This document shows, in pieces, positions 1 to 9,859 of a stretch of 39,148 nucleotides of DNA. The stretch covers positions 26,044 through 65,191 of the forward strand of contig CAJTZQ010000010.1 in the NCBI GenBank assembly GCA_910583795.1, given 5' to 3'. How positions within the stretch are numbered: the first letter of the stretch is position 1; the number at the start of each line of letters is the position of its first letter. A program made the translations under genes and the position numbers. The DNA comes from an uncultured Muribaculaceae bacterium (lineage in GTDB: Bacteria > Bacteroidota > Bacteroidia > Bacteroidales > Muribaculaceae). Under the pieces are notes generated by a model. The model made no database searches. It was not told the DNA's origin and saw nothing but the letters and a program-made list of their open reading frames with translations.

Positions 1-7
1 AGTCCCC

Positions 8-3000
8 ATGGCAGACGGTGGTGTCCATAACGATGAGCAAGGAAAAGCTTCTATCGAGGAAGAGGAAAAACAAGAGAAAGGGGAAAAGGAGAAACGTAGT
101 CACTTGATTCGCCCTGCCTGGTTGCGCATAACGCTAAAAACGTTGATGTGGATCGTTGTTGTGATCTTACTGATTCCTGTTTTGCTTTATATCCCGCCGG
201 TGCAGACATTTGTTAAAAATATTGCTTGCAATATGGTGAATAAGTCGACAGGAATGAAGATCGATATCGAAAGATTCCGTTTGAAATGGCCGGTTGATGT
301 TTCGTTGGCAGGTGTCACTGTGCTTGAGGCAAGCGGCGATACAATGGTCTTTGCAAAAGAAGTGGTTGTAGATGTGAAATTGTTGCCGTTGCTAAAGATG
401 GACGTAGATATCAACAGACTGCAACTGGTGGATGGATACTACAGAATGGTGTCGCCTGATTCATCCATGATTCTTAAAGTGAAGGCAGGATTACTGGAGG
501 TTGATGACCGGAGTTCTGCAAATATAGCCACGAGTGAGATTCTTCTTAACAAAGCACATCTGAAAGATGGAAACCTGTCGCTTTATATGAATGTGTGGAA
601 GCAAAAGCCTACTCCGACAGATTCCACTACAACTCCTTTCTTGATAAAGGCTAATGAATTGAAACTTGACAATTTTGCATTTCAGATGTCGATGCTCCCT
701 ACAATCGACACCCTTATGCTGAATGCAGGAAATCTTATAGTCCGTAAAGGTGTGGTGGATCTTCGCAAGAATATGGTCACCGCTTCATATCTGGGCACTT
801 CAGACGGAGCGGTCACCTATCTGACCCCGACTCCGGAATATATTTCGGAACATCCGGCTCCTGTGGCGGATACGACACAGGTCGTAGCTTCCGCACCAAT
901 GATAATAAAAGGGGATTCCGTGGAGCTCAGTCGTTTCTCCGCTCTATATGCAGTGAAAGGAGCCAAACCTCTCCCGGGGTTTGATCCGTCGTATATTGAA
1001 GTGAATGACGTAAATATCATTCTTAGTCATTTCTATAATGCGGCATCGACAGTAGAATTGCCTATTACAAAAATTGAAGCCAAAGAGCGTAGCGGGCTCC
1101 GCATTATGGAGGGCTCAGGCATTGTTTCTGTCGATTCAACCGGACTTGCCCTTAAGGATATGACTGTAAAGACTCTATATTCGACGCTGTCGGCGACTGC
1201 AGGCATACCATTTGCCTTGATGGAATTGAAACCGTCCGCATCTCTCAACGCTAAGGCGAATGGTAGTATCGGAATGCCTGATGTGGAAGCCTTTATGCCG
1301 GATCTGCAAGCATACACTTCGAAGATCCCAGCCAGAAGCCCGTTGAATTTTGATTTTAATGCGAGCGGAACTCTGGCGAAGGTGGCTATCCCCAAGCTGG
1401 ACATCGCAATACCAGGAGTGCTATCTTTGAATGCAGACGGAAACGCAGAAAATGCACTTGACTATAAGAAATTGAAAGCCAATGTTAAATTTGAAGGGAG
1501 CGTGACTAATCCGGGAGTAATAGACAATATGCTCGGGGATATTGGCTTTAAAATGCCGTCTCTTAAGCTAAAAGGAGATGCCATAGCCGACAATCAGACT
1601 TATAGTGCAAGGTTCAGCCTACTCACGTCGGCAGGAGATCTTGCAGCAAAAGGAAAAGTGAGCCTGACATCGGAAAATTACAATGCCGATCTGCAGGTGC
1701 GAGACGTAAATGTGGCTCATTTCGCCCCGGATATGGGTATCGGGAAAGTCACCGGCACTATCCAGGCAAACGGAGCCGGATTCAACCCGACTCTTTCTCA
1801 TGCGACTACAGACGTAAAGCTGGATGTTAAGTCGTTGGTTTATAATAAGGAGACTCTCCGAGATATAGTAGCTGACATCACACTCCGCGATGGAAACTAC
1901 ACTTTGTCGGCAGTTTCTGAAAATCCCGGTATGCAGTTCCGGCTTGACGGAAACGGGACTCTGGCTCCCGATTTATATACTTTTGATGTGACAGGAAATC
2001 TCAAAAACTTAGATCTCCAGGCATTGGGGATAAGCAGGGACGCCAACAAAGGTAAAGGTGACATCTATATAAAAGGATCTGCAAGCCCTGAAAAATGGCT
2101 TTATAATGCAGATATCCGTCTTGACGGCATGGAATGGACAGTGGGAAATCAATATTTTTATATACCTGATGCACTGACAGCTTCATTCAAAGCTACCGGC
2201 GACAAAGTTGCAGCCCGTCTTGATGCGGATAGGACCAGCCTTGAGTTTACGAGTGCTTCCGGGCTACAGGAACTCATGAAAACCTTTACCGAGACCGCAG
2301 ACTCTGTGTCGAAGCAGATTGCGCGGCGTAATCTTGATGTGGAGGGGTTACAACATGCTCTTCCTTCGTTTAATCTTGACGTTAATGCTTCCGGAAGAGG
2401 ACTTTTGGGTCAGTATCTTCATACTGTCGGCATGAGTGTTGACACTGTGTATATGAATTTTGCAAACGACTCCCTGATTTGGGGTAAGATAGGATTGCTT
2501 AATGCCTCGAACGGGAGTATGAAGGCTGATACTCTAACATTAAAATTCCGTCAGCGAGATAAGCTTCTCGATTATTATGCTCACATGGGCAACAGAATCA
2601 ACAATAGTTCTTTAGCGGAATTTGCCGATGTAAATCTCAACGGATATTTAGGCTCAAATCGTGTTTTGCTTTCTGTGACCCAGAAAAATCAGCAGGGTGA
2701 GACCGGTTACAGGCTCGGTATGACGGGTGCTGTCACTGATTCTGTGGTGTCAGTCCACTTTACCCCACTTAAGGCGGTGATCGCATATTTACCCTGGAAG
2801 TTTAATAGCGACAACCATATAGATTTCAACCTGCTTAATCGTCATATTAATGCAAATCTTATGGCAAGCAGTAAGGAGAGTAGCATACTCATGCAAACCC
2901 AGTTAGGTAAGAACAATAACGATGAGGTGCATCTTGTGCTTAACAACATAAAGATTCAAGATTTCTTGAGGTTGTCGGTGTTCGCTCCCCCGGTCACTGC

Positions 3001-5053
3001 ATCTGTCGATGCAGATCTGACTGTGGGTTACACCAATGATTGGCTTTATGGGGGAGGCTCGTTGGGAGTTTACGATTTCACTTACGACAAACTGAGGGTT
3101 GGCGATTTCGATCTTGGTGTGAAGGCAGGCAGAAATAATGACGGCTCCACAGGGGCGCTTCTTACTCTCAATATAGACAAGCATGAGGCGATGGTGGGGA
3201 AAATGATGCTGGTGCCGGATTCTTTAGGTGCCTTGATACCGAAAAAGATGGGTGTTGAACTCACCCGTTTTCCTCTTTATGTCGCCAATCCGTTCCTTGG
3301 AAATGATGTGGCGAGACTCTCAGGATATCTTAACGGAGCTCTCGATATGTCTGGATCTTTCACTGCGCCGGTTCTTAACGGAAGCATTGCCTGCGATTCT
3401 GTGGGTGTCTTTGTCCCGATGATCGGTTCAGCTCTGACATTTGGTAATGACTCAATTGTGGTTGCCGACAATGTGCTTAGGCTTAACAATTTCGACATTT
3501 GGGGAGCAAACAAGAATCCTTTGGTTATCAACGGAGGTGTCGATGCGAGCAAACTCTCTTCAATTCTGTTTGACTTGAAGATGAATGCAGAGAATTTCCA
3601 GCTTATCAACAACGATAAGAGGGCAAGGAGCGATATCTATGGTAAACTTTTCATGGATATGAAAGCATCTGCTACGGGACCATTGGATCATTTGAATCTA
3701 AATGCAGATGTAAATGTGCTTTCCAATACGAATGTGACATATTCTGTGCCACAGACTACTGCACAACTCTCTCAGCAAGATGCCAGTGGCGTTGTCAAGT
3801 TTGTGAATTTCAACGACACTATCAATGTCGCGACAGCCGATTCAGTGGCTCCTTCGATGTCGATGAGAATTGTTGCCGGATTGACTATTCAGCCCGGGGC
3901 ACAGGTACAGGTCGAAATTCCCGGTACCGCTACCACCGGAAATGGGAAAGTGGAATTATCTCCCTCCGGCACATTGAATTATTTCCAGAACTTTATGGGA
4001 GATATGAGATTAAACGGTCAGCTTCTGTTAGGAAACGGTTATGTCAGATATAGTGTGCCTATGGTTGGAGAGAAAAAATTTGTATTTAATCCCAACAGCA
4101 GTGTGCTCTGGAGTGGCGATATTATGAATCCGACACTGAATATCTCGGCTACAGATGATGTTAAGGCAAATCTTTTGCAAAACGGCAATTCACGGATTGT
4201 CAATTTCCTTGTCAAGCTTGGGGTCACAAATACGTTGTCCGCTCCCAAGGTAGAGTTCGATCTTTCAACAGAAGACGACATGTCGATACAGAATCAATTG
4301 TTGTCAATGAGCGCCGATCAAAGAAGTATGGCGGCTATCAATTTGCTTCTCACCGGGCAGTATTCGGGAGAAGGTGTGAAAACCGCGAGCAGCGACCTGC
4401 TGCAGGGTCAGCTCTACGGATTGTTGACTTCCCAGCTTAACAGCTGGCTCGCCAACAATGTGAAGGGTGTAGATCTCAGTTTCGGTGTTGACCAATACAA
4501 CAAGACCGTCAATGGGGAGACAGGAAGCGCTATGAGTTATAGCTACACTATGTCGAAATCATTGTTCGACAACCGATTCAAAATCTCCGTGGGTGGCAAC
4601 TATAGCACGGATGCTTCAGCAGATGAAAACTTCTCTGAGAATCTCATAAGCGACATCTCCTTTGAGTATATTCTGAAGCAGACGAGCAATGTGACCATGT
4701 ATGTCAGATTGTTCCGTCACACCGGCTATGAAAGTATTCTTGAAGGAGAGATAACTGAGACCGGTGTCGGTTTTGTGATGAAGCGTCGTCTTGCAAATTT
4801 GAAAAACCTATTTAATCTCAAGACTTGGAAAGGCATCCCAATTCCTGATGCACCGCCGTCGGAGGATGAACAGAAACCGGAAGCATCCGATTCCATTGCT
4901 GTGAAACCGACAGAAATTATGGAAACAACTGAAAAGGATGGTAAAGAGTTGCCTGATTCGGTAAGCGATGATAAAAAGGTTGTAGGTCGGAAAGAAGAGA
5001 TTGTCAAATCAGATTCCATTGCATTAAAACCGGAAGAAGATTATGAGAAATAA
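8..5053 (+). CDS. tamB: TamB-family translocation and assembly module protein
   Basis: A 1681-residue inner-membrane-anchored periplasmic protein. The charged N-terminus (about residues 1-42) is followed by one membrane segment at about 46-62, then a very long beta-rich body made of repeated short strands. This is typical of TamB/AsmA-like proteins that bridge the periplasm, and the C-terminal part (about 1250-1620) fits the TamB (DUF490) domain. The known partner is TamA/TamL in the outer membrane, and here the next gene encodes exactly that, overlapping by 11 nt. TamB proteins are linked to outer-membrane protein insertion and to anterograde phospholipid transport. The ATG lies 7 nt from the window edge and the frame stays open upstream, so the true start could be further left. 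A hydrophilic tail of about 65 residues rich in Glu, Lys and Asp follows the domain. Confidence 0.9.
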   Translation: MADGGVHNDEQGKASIEEEEKQEKGEKEKRSHLIRPAWLRITLKTLMWIVVVILLIPVLLYIPPVQTFVKNIACNMVNKSTGMKIDIERFRLKWPVDVSLAGVTVLEASGDTMVFAKEVVVDVKLLPLLKMDVDINRLQLVDGYYRMVSPDSSMILKVKAGLLEVDDRSSANIATSEILLNKAHLKDGNLSLYMNVWKQKPTPTDSTTTPFLIKANELKLDNFAFQMSMLPTIDTLMLNAGNLIVRKGVVDLRKNMVTASYLGTSDGAVTYLTPTPEYISEHPAPVADTTQVVASAPMIIKGDSVELSRFSALYAVKGAKPLPGFDPSYIEVNDVNIILSHFYNAASTVELPITKIEAKERSGLRIMEGSGIVSVDSTGLALKDMTVKTLYSTLSATAGIPFALMELKPSASLNAKANGSIGMPDVEAFMPDLQAYTSKIPARSPLNFDFNASGTLAKVAIPKLDIAIPGVLSLNADGNAENALDYKKLKANVKFEGSVTNPGVIDNMLGDIGFKMPSLKLKGDAIADNQTYSARFSLLTSAGDLAAKGKVSLTSENYNADLQVRDVNVAHFAPDMGIGKVTGTIQANGAGFNPTLSHATTDVKLDVKSLVYNKETLRDIVADITLRDGNYTLSAVSENPGMQFRLDGNGTLAPDLYTFDVTGNLKNLDLQALGISRDANKGKGDIYIKGSASPEKWLYNADIRLDGMEWTVGNQYFYIPDALTASFKATGDKVAARLDADRTSLEFTSASGLQELMKTFTETADSVSKQIARRNLDVEGLQHALPSFNLDVNASGRGLLGQYLHTVGMSVDTVYMNFANDSLIWGKIGLLNASNGSMKADTLTLKFRQRDKLLDYYAHMGNRINNSSLAEFADVNLNGYLGSNRVLLSVTQKNQQGETGYRLGMTGAVTDSVVSVHFTPLKAVIAYLPWKFNSDNHIDFNLLNRHINANLMASSKESSILMQTQLGKNNNDEVHLVLNNIKIQDFLRLSVFAPPVTASVDADLTVGYTNDWLYGGGSLGVYDFTYDKLRVGDFDLGVKAGRNNDGSTGALLTLNIDKHEAMVGKMMLVPDSLGALIPKKMGVELTRFPLYVANPFLGNDVARLSGYLNGALDMSGSFTAPVLNGSIACDSVGVFVPMIGSALTFGNDSIVVADNVLRLNNFDIWGANKNPLVINGGVDASKLSSILFDLKMNAENFQLINNDKRARSDIYGKLFMDMKASATGPLDHLNLNADVNVLSNTNVTYSVPQTTAQLSQQDASGVVKFVNFNDTINVATADSVAPSMSMRIVAGLTIQPGAQVQVEIPGTATTGNGKVELSPSGTLNYFQNFMGDMRLNGQLLLGNGYVRYSVPMVGEKKFVFNPNSSVLWSGDIMNPTLNISATDDVKANLLQNGNSRIVNFLVKLGVTNTLSAPKVEFDLSTEDDMSIQNQLLSMSADQRSMAAINLLLTGQYSGEGVKTASSDLLQGQLYGLLTSQLNSWLANNVKGVDLSFGVDQYNKTVNGETGSAMSYSYTMSKSLFDNRFKISVGGNYSTDASADENFSENLISDISFEYILKQTSNVTMYVRLFRHTGYESILEGEITETGVGFVMKRRLANLKNLFNLKTWKGIPIPDAPPSEDEQKPEASDSIAVKPTEIMETTEKDGKELPDSVSDDKKVVGRKEEIVKSDSIALKPEEDYEK

Positions 5054-7358
5054 AGTGTTAGATAAGATACTGCGAATTTCAGCAGTCATTCTTATAGGGA
5101 CTATGGTCGTTTCCTGTAGCACCACCCGTCGTCTCGGCGCGGGGGAGGTCCGCTATACGGGTGTCGGCGAATTTGATGTGGCTCCGATGGATTCCGCCAA
5201 TAATGAAAAGCTTCCGGTGGGTCTTATGGAAAATCTAAGGAAAGCTGTCAATTGTGATGCCAATGACTATGTTATAGCTCCGTTTATCAAGATACCTTTG
5301 GGTCTGTGGGTATATAATAATTGGAATGACAGCGCGGGGGGTATAAGAGGTTGGATGTATAATAAGCTTGTAAAGCAGCCTGTGCTCATAAGTGAGGTTA
5401 AGCCGGAAATGAGGGTGAAACTGATGGAACAGATTCTTGATAATAACGGCTATTTCGGTTCTACAGCCACCTATGACATAGATTACAGTAAGCGCAACAA
5501 GAAGAAAGCGAGTGTGGATTATAAGATAGACTTCTCCAATCCATACAGGATAGATTCTATCCTATATCTTTCAAAACCGGAGCCTCTTTGCAATTTTATA
5601 GACTCGGTTGCAAGAAAGAGTCCATACATGCAAAAAGGTGAAATTTTCAGTGTAGACTCCCTTGCATCGGAAAGGATAAGGATAGCCAATGCGATGAGAA
5701 ACCGGGGATATTACTTCTTCCGTCCGGAGTATATTGAGTTTCTTGCCGACTCGCTTATCACTCCCGGTAGTATAGCCTTGAAACTGTCGCTTGCCGCGAA
5801 TATGCCTAAAATGGCGCGTTTGCCATATCGCACCGGGAATATTTATACCACTGTCTTAAGAAACAGCCAGACATATCCGGGCACACCCGACACAATGCAC
5901 ACCAATAGGGGTGAGGTTATAGTGATGCGCCCGGCACGTCTCCGTAAGAACCTGATCCCCTCGTGCATCACGTTTAGGAAAGGTAAGCTGTTTTCAGTAA
6001 GGGACATGGACCGCACGCAGACCCGATTGTCAAGGCTGGGAATTTTTGGAAATATCCAGATCCAACCTGTGCCGGTCGACACCACACCTGGTAATACTGT
6101 TCTTGACGTATATACTGTCTGTCAGTTTGATCAGCCTATTGAGGCTTCAATAGAAGTGAACGCAACGTCAAAATCCAATAGCTATCTTGGTCCCGGTCTC
6201 ATACTCGGTCTTTCCCACAATAATTTGTTTGGCGGGGGAGAACGCTTGGGATTGCAACTCACGGCTGCTTACGAGTGGCAGACCGGTAAAAACAGGGGAA
6301 GCGTGTTCAACAGTTATGAGTTCGGACTTAATGCGTCGCTTGCATTCCCGAGAATGCTTGCCCCGAATTTCATAAAGCGCACTAACAGAGAGTTGAACTG
6401 GACCACCATCAATATAGGGGGAAGTGTCCTCAACCGTCCGCATTTCTTCAAACTTGCGGAATTTAACACCGGTATCACCTACGAATGGAGATCGGCACGT
6501 CATTCCGTCAATCAGTTCACTCCATTCAAGTTGACATATAATAAGCTGATGTCGACAACACATGAGTTTGATTCGATCATGGCTCAGAACCCTGCCGTGG
6601 CGTTGAGTTTTCAGAGCCAGTTCATACCGCAGATGTCTTATACATATACTCTTGACAAGTTTTTGGAGCGTGAAAGGATCAACGGCATTAATTTTACATT
6701 CACTGTAACGGAGGCTGGCAATCTGTTTTATGGGATCTGGAGAGCCTGTGGGGTGAAAGGAGAGAAAAAGCTTTTCGGCACACCCTTCTCTCAGTTCGTG
6801 AAAGGTCAGGCGCAGTTTGTATATAGCCGCAGGCTCATAAAACAAACAGATCATTGGTTGGTATCCAGAGTCTTGATCGGTGCGGAACATGCCTACGGAA
6901 ATTCAAGCGAGGTGCCTTATTCCGAGCAGTTCTATATCGGAGGAGCCAACTCTATACGTGCGTTTACTGTACGGTCCATAGGTCCGGGTTCGTATCGAGC
7001 ACCGCAGTCATTACGGGATGGATACTTTGATCAGACCGGTACGTTTAAACTTGAACTGAACTCTGAGTATCGCTTCCCTATTGTAAGTGTTCTACATGGT
7101 GCGTTGTTTGTTGATGCCGGCAACATCTGGTTGCTAAAAAATGATCCGTTACGTCCGGGAGGTCAGTTGAAAGCGAAATCGTTTTTGCGCGACATCGCGC
7201 TCGGCACAGGAGTGGGTCTTCGTGTAGACATCGGCATGATGGTGATCCGTGGAGATTTGGGCTACGGCTTGCATGTGCCATACGAACCGGGAGGTTATTT
7301 TAATATTCCGTTTAAGAAAGCGTTTGCTTTCCATCTTGCAATAGGCTATCCGTTCTGA
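5043..7358 (+). CDS. tamL: TamL: lipoprotein form of TamA, BamA/Omp85-family outer-membrane protein
   Basis: A 771-residue protein with a lipoprotein signal peptide: a hydrophobic stretch followed by a V-V-S-C lipobox with Cys25 as the lipidation site. POTRA-like segments fill about residues 100-390, and the C-terminal half is an Omp85 (bacterial surface antigen) barrel ending in aromatic Phe. The motif GGANSIRAF at about residue 640 resembles the conserved loop-6 region of Omp85 proteins. Classical TamA has an ordinary signal peptide; the lipidated variant, called TamL, is the Bacteroidota form. Its start codon overlaps the tamB stop by 11 nt, so the two are translationally coupled and should act as one complex. 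Confidence 0.92.
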   Translation: MRNKVLDKILRISAVILIGTMVVSCSTTRRLGAGEVRYTGVGEFDVAPMDSANNEKLPVGLMENLRKAVNCDANDYVIAPFIKIPLGLWVYNNWNDSAGGIRGWMYNKLVKQPVLISEVKPEMRVKLMEQILDNNGYFGSTATYDIDYSKRNKKKASVDYKIDFSNPYRIDSILYLSKPEPLCNFIDSVARKSPYMQKGEIFSVDSLASERIRIANAMRNRGYYFFRPEYIEFLADSLITPGSIALKLSLAANMPKMARLPYRTGNIYTTVLRNSQTYPGTPDTMHTNRGEVIVMRPARLRKNLIPSCITFRKGKLFSVRDMDRTQTRLSRLGIFGNIQIQPVPVDTTPGNTVLDVYTVCQFDQPIEASIEVNATSKSNSYLGPGLILGLSHNNLFGGGERLGLQLTAAYEWQTGKNRGSVFNSYEFGLNASLAFPRMLAPNFIKRTNRELNWTTINIGGSVLNRPHFFKLAEFNTGITYEWRSARHSVNQFTPFKLTYNKLMSTTHEFDSIMAQNPAVALSFQSQFIPQMSYTYTLDKFLERERINGINFTFTVTEAGNLFYGIWRACGVKGEKKLFGTPFSQFVKGQAQFVYSRRLIKQTDHWLVSRVLIGAEHAYGNSSEVPYSEQFYIGGANSIRAFTVRSIGPGSYRAPQSLRDGYFDQTGTFKLELNSEYRFPIVSVLHGALFVDAGNIWLLKNDPLRPGGQLKAKSFLRDIALGTGVGLRVDIGMMVIRGDLGYGLHVPYEPGGYFNIPFKKAFAFHLAIGYPF

Positions 7359-7360
7359 TT

Positions 7361-7666
7361 ATGGCGAAAAATCCTATCACGGCATCCGAGAGACGCGGCA
7401 TAATAGCTGTCGCGGCTCTCGCTTTGCTTATAACCGGAGCAGGTCTTTGGCTCTCACGTTGCGGACGTCCGGAGACTACTGTCACGCCTGAGGAAGTGCA
7501 GATACTTCTTGACGGCAGTTCAAGTGGGAATGGTTATAGAGGGGATTCATTATCGATTAAAGATAAAAGCAAAAAGGAAGGTAAAAGGGGCAGAAACGGT
7601 AAGAAAAAGGGTAATAAAAGTTATAGGGACCGAAGTCATTTGGACGAGCATGTGAATTCTGAATAA
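7361..7666 (+). CDS. Small membrane protein with basic tail, unknown function
   Basis: A 101-residue protein that I do not recognise. It has one hydrophobic segment (about residues 14-31) after a short polar N-terminus. A hydrophilic tail follows, in which residues about 65-90 are strongly basic (many Lys, Arg and Gly). The start lies 2 nt after the tamL stop, so it is very probably the third gene of the tamB-tamL operon. A Cys follows the hydrophobic segment (LWLSRC) but does not make a convincing lipobox. With a positive cytoplasmic or periplasmic tail it could bind nucleic acid, phospholipid or polyanionic glycan; nothing in the sequence decides between these. Confidence 0.65.
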   Translation: MAKNPITASERRGIIAVAALALLITGAGLWLSRCGRPETTVTPEEVQILLDGSSSGNGYRGDSLSIKDKSKKEGKRGRNGKKKGNKSYRDRSHLDEHVNSE

Positions 7667-7735
7667 GATAGTTCTTACAGGAACATTCATTTGAAATATC
7701 AGCTTATCTGAAATTTAAGAATATGGCATGACATT

Positions 7736-8572
7736 ATGTTGACGATAGATATAGCGATAGCCACTTGGAAAGACAGGATCTATATGGTGGAGAGGATGCT
7801 TCTCCCGCCGATTGAAGGGGTGCGTTATGTAGTGTCGTGGCAGGAGCATGCCGGCAGGGCTTTGCCGGAAGGTATCAGGTGTAGGTTAAGCCGGGAATGT
7901 GGGGGTGATGATGGCGATGTGGAGGTGTATCGGTTTGATTTGAAGGGGGTGTCGCGCAACCGAAACAATGCAATAGATCATTGTCGTGGAGATGTGGTTA
8001 TAATGTCGGATGATGATCTCGTTTATTCAAGGAAAGGAATAGATAATGTAAGGGATACATTTAAGGGGATGCCCGATTTGGATCTTGCTGTGTTTAGAGT
8101 GGATTTCCCAAATATCAAGTCATATCCGGTCTCTGGATGCAATCTTGGGATTCCATTGCCTAAAGGTTATTGGGTATCGATGGTGGAGGTTGCATTTCGC
8201 AGGAAAATGACCGGGGATTTGCGTTGTCATCCGCAGTTGGGATTAGGCGCGGAATTTTTTCAAAGCGGAGAAGATGAAATGTTTGTTATTTCAGCTATCA
8301 AGCGGGGATTGAATTGCCGATTCGTTAATAAAAATCTTTGCTCCCATCCTGCATTGTCAACCGGATATAAATCAACTCCCGGGATATTAAGGGGTCAGGG
8401 CGCCATAATAGGAATAATGTATCCGTTGAGCGGAGTTATAAGGATTCTCCTTAAGGCATGGCGATTGAATAGAGCAGGGGAAGCCCGGTTCTTAATAGCG
8501 TTGAAGCATTTGGCTGCAGGGTTAGTCTCGAAGAGTAAGCTTTTTGATTGTCCCAGGTGCTATCGCTGGTGA
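7736..8572 (+). CDS. Glycosyltransferase, GT-A fold (GT2-like)
   Basis: A 278-residue protein with a nucleotide-sugar transferase layout. It opens with a strand of the form ITIDIAIAT-type (I-D-I-A-I-A-T-W). At about residues 79-86 lies a basic/Asn stretch (SRNRNNAID) matching the position where GT2 enzymes carry an R-N-xx-I segment. A metal-binding DDD triplet sits at residues 92-94. A later acidic motif GEDEMFV at about 180 fits the catalytic-base region. No transmembrane helix stands out. The acceptor and sugar cannot be told from sequence. It follows the tam operon after a 69-nt gap with no clear promoter of its own and converges with the minus-strand UbiA-family gene. Confidence 0.8.
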   Translation: MLTIDIAIATWKDRIYMVERMLLPPIEGVRYVVSWQEHAGRALPEGIRCRLSRECGGDDGDVEVYRFDLKGVSRNRNNAIDHCRGDVVIMSDDDLVYSRKGIDNVRDTFKGMPDLDLAVFRVDFPNIKSYPVSGCNLGIPLPKGYWVSMVEVAFRRKMTGDLRCHPQLGLGAEFFQSGEDEMFVISAIKRGLNCRFVNKNLCSHPALSTGYKSTPGILRGQGAIIGIMYPLSGVIRILLKAWRLNRAGEARFLIALKHLAAGLVSKSKLFDCPRCYRW

Positions 8573-8651
8573 CCGGATTCTGTATCCATATTGGATTCAA
8601 AGAAAGAGGACTATTCCCGATAGATTGCCTATAGGGGGTAAAAGTGTTTGA

Positions 8652-9599
8652 TTAGATTCCGAAGAAGGTGAGTGTGCTGTCGTCGGGGGTGCCTGTGAGT
8701 TCGAAAATTAGGAAGGAGAGGAGACCCATGAGGAGGACGTTGAAGTTTCCGACGTCGACAAGAGATTTCAGCTGATAGCGTGGACGCGTTTTCATCTGCC
8801 ACCATATATAGATGTCGATAATGAAACATAACGTGGATGGGAGCATGTCGAGCCCGTTGAGCGGGAGATGGAGCTGCAGGCACATGAATATGGTCACAAC
8901 AGTGTAGATGATGCTGTTGATCATGAATATTATCCGGGTCGGCTTCCTGCCGACGGCAGCCACAAATGTTTCTTTTGAATTTCTTCTGTCGGAATAGAAA
9001 TTGGAGTAGCTGTAGAGCATTGTAGCGTTGACGCACATCAATCCCATAACTATTGACATATAGAGCGAGGGGGTTATGTCAAACCAGTTGAGCGGTTCGG
9101 TCGCTTCGTGCATCGATTGGATGAGGGATGTGGTGATCACGCAGATAGGACCGAAGAGTATGAAAGGACATACGATGCCATATGGAGTACGAAGAAGTGG
9201 CATCGAACCTCCGACGGTGAGCCATACGATCAACACTATGAAGAATCCGACTATCAGTGCCCAAATACCACCCATCGTTGCAATTGAAAGTCCGCACATG
9301 GCAGCCAGAAGCAGGCATGCAAAACTACATTCCTTAAGGATTCCCCGTGGCTCTTTGGTGGAATGGCTTGCAATTCGGGAGTCGATGGCATTACCGCAAG
9401 AGTTAGCTATATCATAATATCTGTAGTAAAAATTGGCAGCCATTTGCATGAAGACTACGAATATCATGCATAGAGTTGCAGGCAAAACCTCTGTATTGCC
9501 ATGAATTGCGGCGCATGCGGTGCCCATAAGCACGCACCCGATTCCCATCATAAGGGAACTTAGATGTATTGGGGAGAATATGGATTGACGGGGAGACAT
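8652..9599 (-). CDS. Divergent UbiA-family prenyltransferase-like membrane protein
   Basis: A 315-residue protein with about eight or nine hydrophobic helices and the general plan of UbiA/MenA enzymes, which attach polyprenyl chains to aromatic rings in quinone synthesis. The second polar motif is recognisable (YSNFYSDRRNSKETF, about residues 195-211), comparable with the N-x-RD-xxxD-x-x-x-GK-TL motif of MenA. The first motif is degenerate: where MenA has an N-D-Y-x-D-x-x-x-G-x-D signature this protein has Y-R-Y-Y-D-I-A-N-S (residues 59-67), keeping only one Asp (D63), with D73 further on. It may use another substrate or have lost normal activity. I therefore do not call it menA. It is transcribed divergently from the serine hydrolase gene. 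Confidence 0.75.
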   Translation of the reverse strand: MSPRQSIFSPIHLSSLMMGIGCVLMGTACAAIHGNTEVLPATLCMIFVVFMQMAANFYYRYYDIANSCGNAIDSRIASHSTKEPRGILKECSFACLLLAAMCGLSIATMGGIWALIVGFFIVLIVWLTVGGSMPLLRTPYGIVCPFILFGPICVITTSLIQSMHEATEPLNWFDITPSLYMSIVMGLMCVNATMLYSYSNFYSDRRNSKETFVAAVGRKPTRIIFMINSIIYTVVTIFMCLQLHLPLNGLDMLPSTLCFIIDIYIWWQMKTRPRYQLKSLVDVGNFNVLLMGLLSFLIFELTGTPDDSTLTFFGI

Positions 9600-9700
9600 T
9601 TTATTGGATATTTGGGTGTTATTCAGAAGATTATAGATGTCAAAAGGAAATTCTCTGCTGCGGCGAATATACCGTATCCTATAGCCCTTCTATAATAATG

Positions 9701-9729
9701 CAAAATTAACTAAAAAATGGAATATGCAA
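9701..9729 (-). promoter_or_regulatory. Bacteroides-type promoter for the UbiA-family gene
   Basis: On the minus strand a -7 box TAATTTTG (9701-9708) is preceded by TTG (9727-9729) with an 18-nt spacer, slightly shorter than the usual 19-21. It would start transcription near 9694, about 95 nt before the UbiA-family start codon. Confidence 0.45.
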
Positions 9730-9770
9730 AATAAGGGTGATGACTTCTGTGAATGAAGTGCAATGCAAGG

Positions 9771-9800
9771 TTGATGTTACAAGAATAATGATTAACTTTG
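9771..9800 (+). promoter_or_regulatory. Bacteroides-type promoter for the serine hydrolase gene
   Basis: TTG at 9771-9773 and TAACTTTG at 9793-9800 are separated by 19 nt, an exact match to the Bacteroidota -33/-7 consensus. Transcription should begin near 9806, just upstream of the coding sequence starting at 9860. Confidence 0.7.
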
Positions 9801-9859
9801 TGGTGGAATTTCAGAAATGATGCGTGATTTGTCAATGCATCAAGGATGTCGGAAACGAT

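Noticed and set aside
6168..6890. Long minus-strand open frame (240 codons) inside tamL
   Set aside because: It lies wholly opposite a strongly supported Omp85 gene, has no family resemblance and a composition typical of antisense reading.
8629..9036. Minus-strand frame rich in His and Arg within the UbiA-family gene
   Set aside because: Shadow of the real gene in another phase; no membrane helices or motifs.
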